Source: Oceaniglobus trochenteri (GTDB taxonomy: Bacteria > Pseudomonadota > Alphaproteobacteria > Rhodobacterales > Rhodobacteraceae). From it: a stretch of 64,000 nt of DNA. Position numbers and translations under genes: made by a program. A model generated the notes under the pieces. That model was given only the letters and a program-made list of their open reading frames with translations, searched no databases and was not told where the DNA came from. Position 1 is the first letter of the stretch; every line of letters begins with the position of its first letter. Location: assembly GCF_020529025.1 (NCBI RefSeq), contig NZ_JACNMM010000006.1:186001-250000 (forward strand). Direction: 5' to 3'. Positions 62,773 to 64,000 of the stretch are shown piece by piece.

Positions 62773-62793
62773 TTGGTGTTACACTAATATAAT
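62773..62793. promoter_or_regulatory. Candidate GntR-family operator adjoining a -10 box
   Basis: TTGGTGTTACACTAA (62773-62787) is a near-palindrome (arms TTGGTGT and ACACTAA, one mismatch). A perfect TATAAT (62788-62793) follows at once on the plus strand. It lies in the divergent gap and could control both the regulator and the ribose-type transporter. Confidence 0.55.
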
Positions 62794-62843
62794 GCCAAGT
62801 CAACTCGGGGAGGCAGGCTCCCCGCTGAACAGGATCAAGCGTC

Positions 62844-63557
62844 ATGCCGCCAAGACCGGAAGCCTCGGGCGATCAATCCACCCTGAACGGATACCTCTCG
62901 GGAGTCAGCCTGAACCGGGCGGTGCCATTGCGCGATCAGATCTATCTTCTGGTGCGCCGGGCGATCATTACCGGCAAACTGGCCCCCGGCGCCCCGATCA
63001 ACGAGGTCGAGATCGCGGCGAAACTGGGAACGTCCCGCACGCCGGTGCGCGAGGCGGTGAAGAAGGTCAGCGACGAAGGGCTGGTGAATGTCTTTGCGCA
63101 GAACGGCACCTTCGTGGCCGAGATCAAGCGCAACCAGGTGGAAGAGGCCTATATCATCCGCATCGCCCTGGAGCTTGAAAGCATTCGCCGCGCGGCCAGC
63201 GTCATCACCCCCGAACAGATACAGGATCTGGAAGACATCGTTCATGCCCACGAGGTGGCCTTCAACCGCGCCCGTTTCGACGAGGCAATCCTGCGCGATG
63301 ACGATTTTCACCGCTATATCGCCGAGGTGAACGATCTGGCGATGCTGTGGAAGGTGGTGGATGTGTCGAAGGCGCAGATGGACCGTTGCCGCCTTCTGAC
63401 CCTGCCCTCAGAGGGGGCGGCGCAACAGACCATCGCCCAGCACCGGATCATTCTCGAAGCGCTGCGGCGAAACGATGTGGCGGCTTCGACGGCGGCCCTT
63501 CAGACCCACCTGGAAACCTCGCTGCACAACACACAGACCTATCTGAACAGCCTGTGA
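62844..63557 (+). CDS. GntR-family transcriptional regulator, FadR/FCD subfamily
   Basis: A 237-residue regulator. The winged helix-turn-helix covers about residues 28-92 (LRDQIYLLVRRAIITGKLAPG, then LGTSRTPVREAVKKVSDEGL). An all-helical FCD domain follows, with metal-site candidates in DDFHRYI and the late HRIILEALRRNDVAAS. Such regulators usually respond to small organic or sugar acids. It diverges from the ribose-type ABC operon and faces a semialdehyde dehydrogenase, so pentose oxidation intermediates are plausible inducers. Confidence 0.9.
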   Translation: MPPRPEASGDQSTLNGYLSGVSLNRAVPLRDQIYLLVRRAIITGKLAPGAPINEVEIAAKLGTSRTPVREAVKKVSDEGLVNVFAQNGTFVAEIKRNQVEEAYIIRIALELESIRRAASVITPEQIQDLEDIVHAHEVAFNRARFDEAILRDDDFHRYIAEVNDLAMLWKVVDVSKAQMDRCRLLTLPSEGAAQQTIAQHRIILEALRRNDVAASTAALQTHLETSLHNTQTYLNSL

Positions 63558-63563
63558 TCGGTT

Positions 63564-63595
63564 GCCCCCGCGCCCCGTAAGGCGGGCGCAGGGGC
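63564..63595. terminator. Hairpin between convergent GntR and aldehyde dehydrogenase genes
   Basis: GCCCCCGCGCCC (63564-63575) pairs with GGGCGCAGGGGC (63584-63595), with one C-A mismatch. There is no strong T-run, so termination may need a factor. Confidence 0.55.
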
Positions 63596-63612
63596 GGTTC
63601 GTTTCCGCGCGA

Positions 63613-64000
63613 TCAGTCGAGATCGGGGATCAGCGCGGTCGGGATGTTCTGATAGCAGACCGGGCGCAGGAAGCGGCGGATCGCCAGCGTGCCCACCGAC
63701 GTGGCGCCGAAGTTGGTCGAGGCGGGGTAGGGCCCGCCATGCACCATGGCATCGCATACCTCGACCCCGGTGGGGAAGCCGTTGGCCAGAACCCGGCCCG
63801 CCTTGCGTTCCAGCAGGGGCATCAGGCCCGAGGCGATGTCGTGATCGGCCTCGTCCATCTGCAGGGTCAGGGTCAGCTGGCCCTCAAGACCGCGGGCGAT
63901 CTCCTCGGCCTGGGCGGCGTCCTTCACCAGCACGACAAGGCCAAGAGGGCCGAAGACCTCGTGATGCAGATCGGGGTTGGCCAGCCAGTCGTCGCCCGAA
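63613..64000 (-). CDS. Aldehyde dehydrogenase, alpha-ketoglutarate semialdehyde dehydrogenase type (C-terminal part, cut by window edge)
   Basis: The last 128 or so residues of an aldehyde dehydrogenase, continuing past the right edge. It contains HHEVFGPLGLVVLVKD, then NGFPTGVEVCDAMVHGGPYPAST and GTLAIRRFLRPVCYQNIP, which resemble 2,5-dioxovalerate (alpha-ketoglutarate semialdehyde) dehydrogenases of oxidative pentose and hexarate pathways. The catalytic cysteine lies outside the window, so activity cannot be checked. It is convergent with the GntR gene. Confidence 0.85.
   Translation of the reverse strand, partial: SGDDWLANPDLHHEVFGPLGLVVLVKDAAQAEEIARGLEGQLTLTLQMDEADHDIASGLMPLLERKAGRVLANGFPTGVEVCDAMVHGGPYPASTNFGATSVGTLAIRRFLRPVCYQNIPTALIPDLD

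Noticed and set aside
1-64000. CRISPR arrays, tRNA or rRNA genes, insertion sequences, prophage genes
   Set aside because: I looked for regularly spaced repeats, cloverleaf-like sequences, transposase motifs and integrase genes and saw none. A dedicated search program was not available.

Overview
The window is high-GC DNA with tight ATGA-type gene overlaps. It carries many periplasmic-binding-protein transporters (ABC and TRAP), LacI-family regulators and sugar-acid enzymes. This composition and gene content fit an alphaproteobacterium of the Rhodobacterales (Roseobacter/Paracoccus-like). That assignment is inferred from family resemblance; no rRNA or marker gene is present. The window is almost entirely a carbohydrate and sugar-acid catabolic region, arranged as consecutive, separately regulated loci. 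I saw no tRNA, rRNA, insertion sequence, integrase, phage gene or CRISPR array, and no gene-free gap exceeds about 265 bases.

Region A (1-12040): the 3' end of an unidentified gene, then a ten-gene minus-strand operon starting near 9781. Its order is a 3-hydroxyacyl-CoA-dehydrogenase-like enzyme, a beta-keto acid cleavage enzyme (BKACE), an SMP-30 lactonase, an SDR, a xylose/fructose-type ABC transporter (binding protein, permease, one-domain ATPase), and a TRAP transporter (small permease, large permease, binding protein). Divergent to it are a DUF4432 aldose-epimerase-like gene and a LacI regulator. Two LacI-type operators lie in the divergent gap. The enzyme set suggests oxidation of an aldose to an aldonate, then a 3-keto-aldonate, then acetyl-CoA-dependent cleavage.

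Region B (12153-16408): a 999-residue six-haem cytochrome and a serine hydrolase. Region C (16622-37235): a LacI regulator, threonine aldolase and Asp/Glu racemase face a seven-gene operon (hydantoinase/oxoprolinase A and B, Gfo/Idh/MocA, TIM-barrel isomerase, second Gfo/Idh/MocA, NagB-like protein, heparinase II/III-like protein). A five-gene oligopeptide-type ABC transporter and a convergent sulfatase follow. Three copies of a TTAGATCGATATAA-like site tie the regulator to all three transcription units. The lyase-like protein and the sulfatase lack signal peptides, so imported oligosaccharides are probably processed in the cytoplasm.

Region D (37387-42662): a LacI-like regulator and a MalEFG-type sugar ABC operon that contains a phytanoyl-CoA-dioxygenase-like gene but no ATPase. 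Three CATCATTTTGATG-like sites mark it. Region E (42704-58287): a GH43 beta-xylosidase and LacI regulator diverge from a dehydrogenase. Next come a second, paralogous oligopeptide-type ABC transporter, an FAD oxidoreductase and a four-carbon sugar-acid module (ltnD-otnK-otnC-otnI). Perfect palindromes TGACAGCGCTGTCA sit at both promoters. Region F (58309-64000): a ribose-type ABC transporter (binding protein, two permeases, two-domain ATPase), a divergent GntR/FCD regulator, and the 3' end of an alpha-ketoglutarate-semialdehyde-type aldehyde dehydrogenase.
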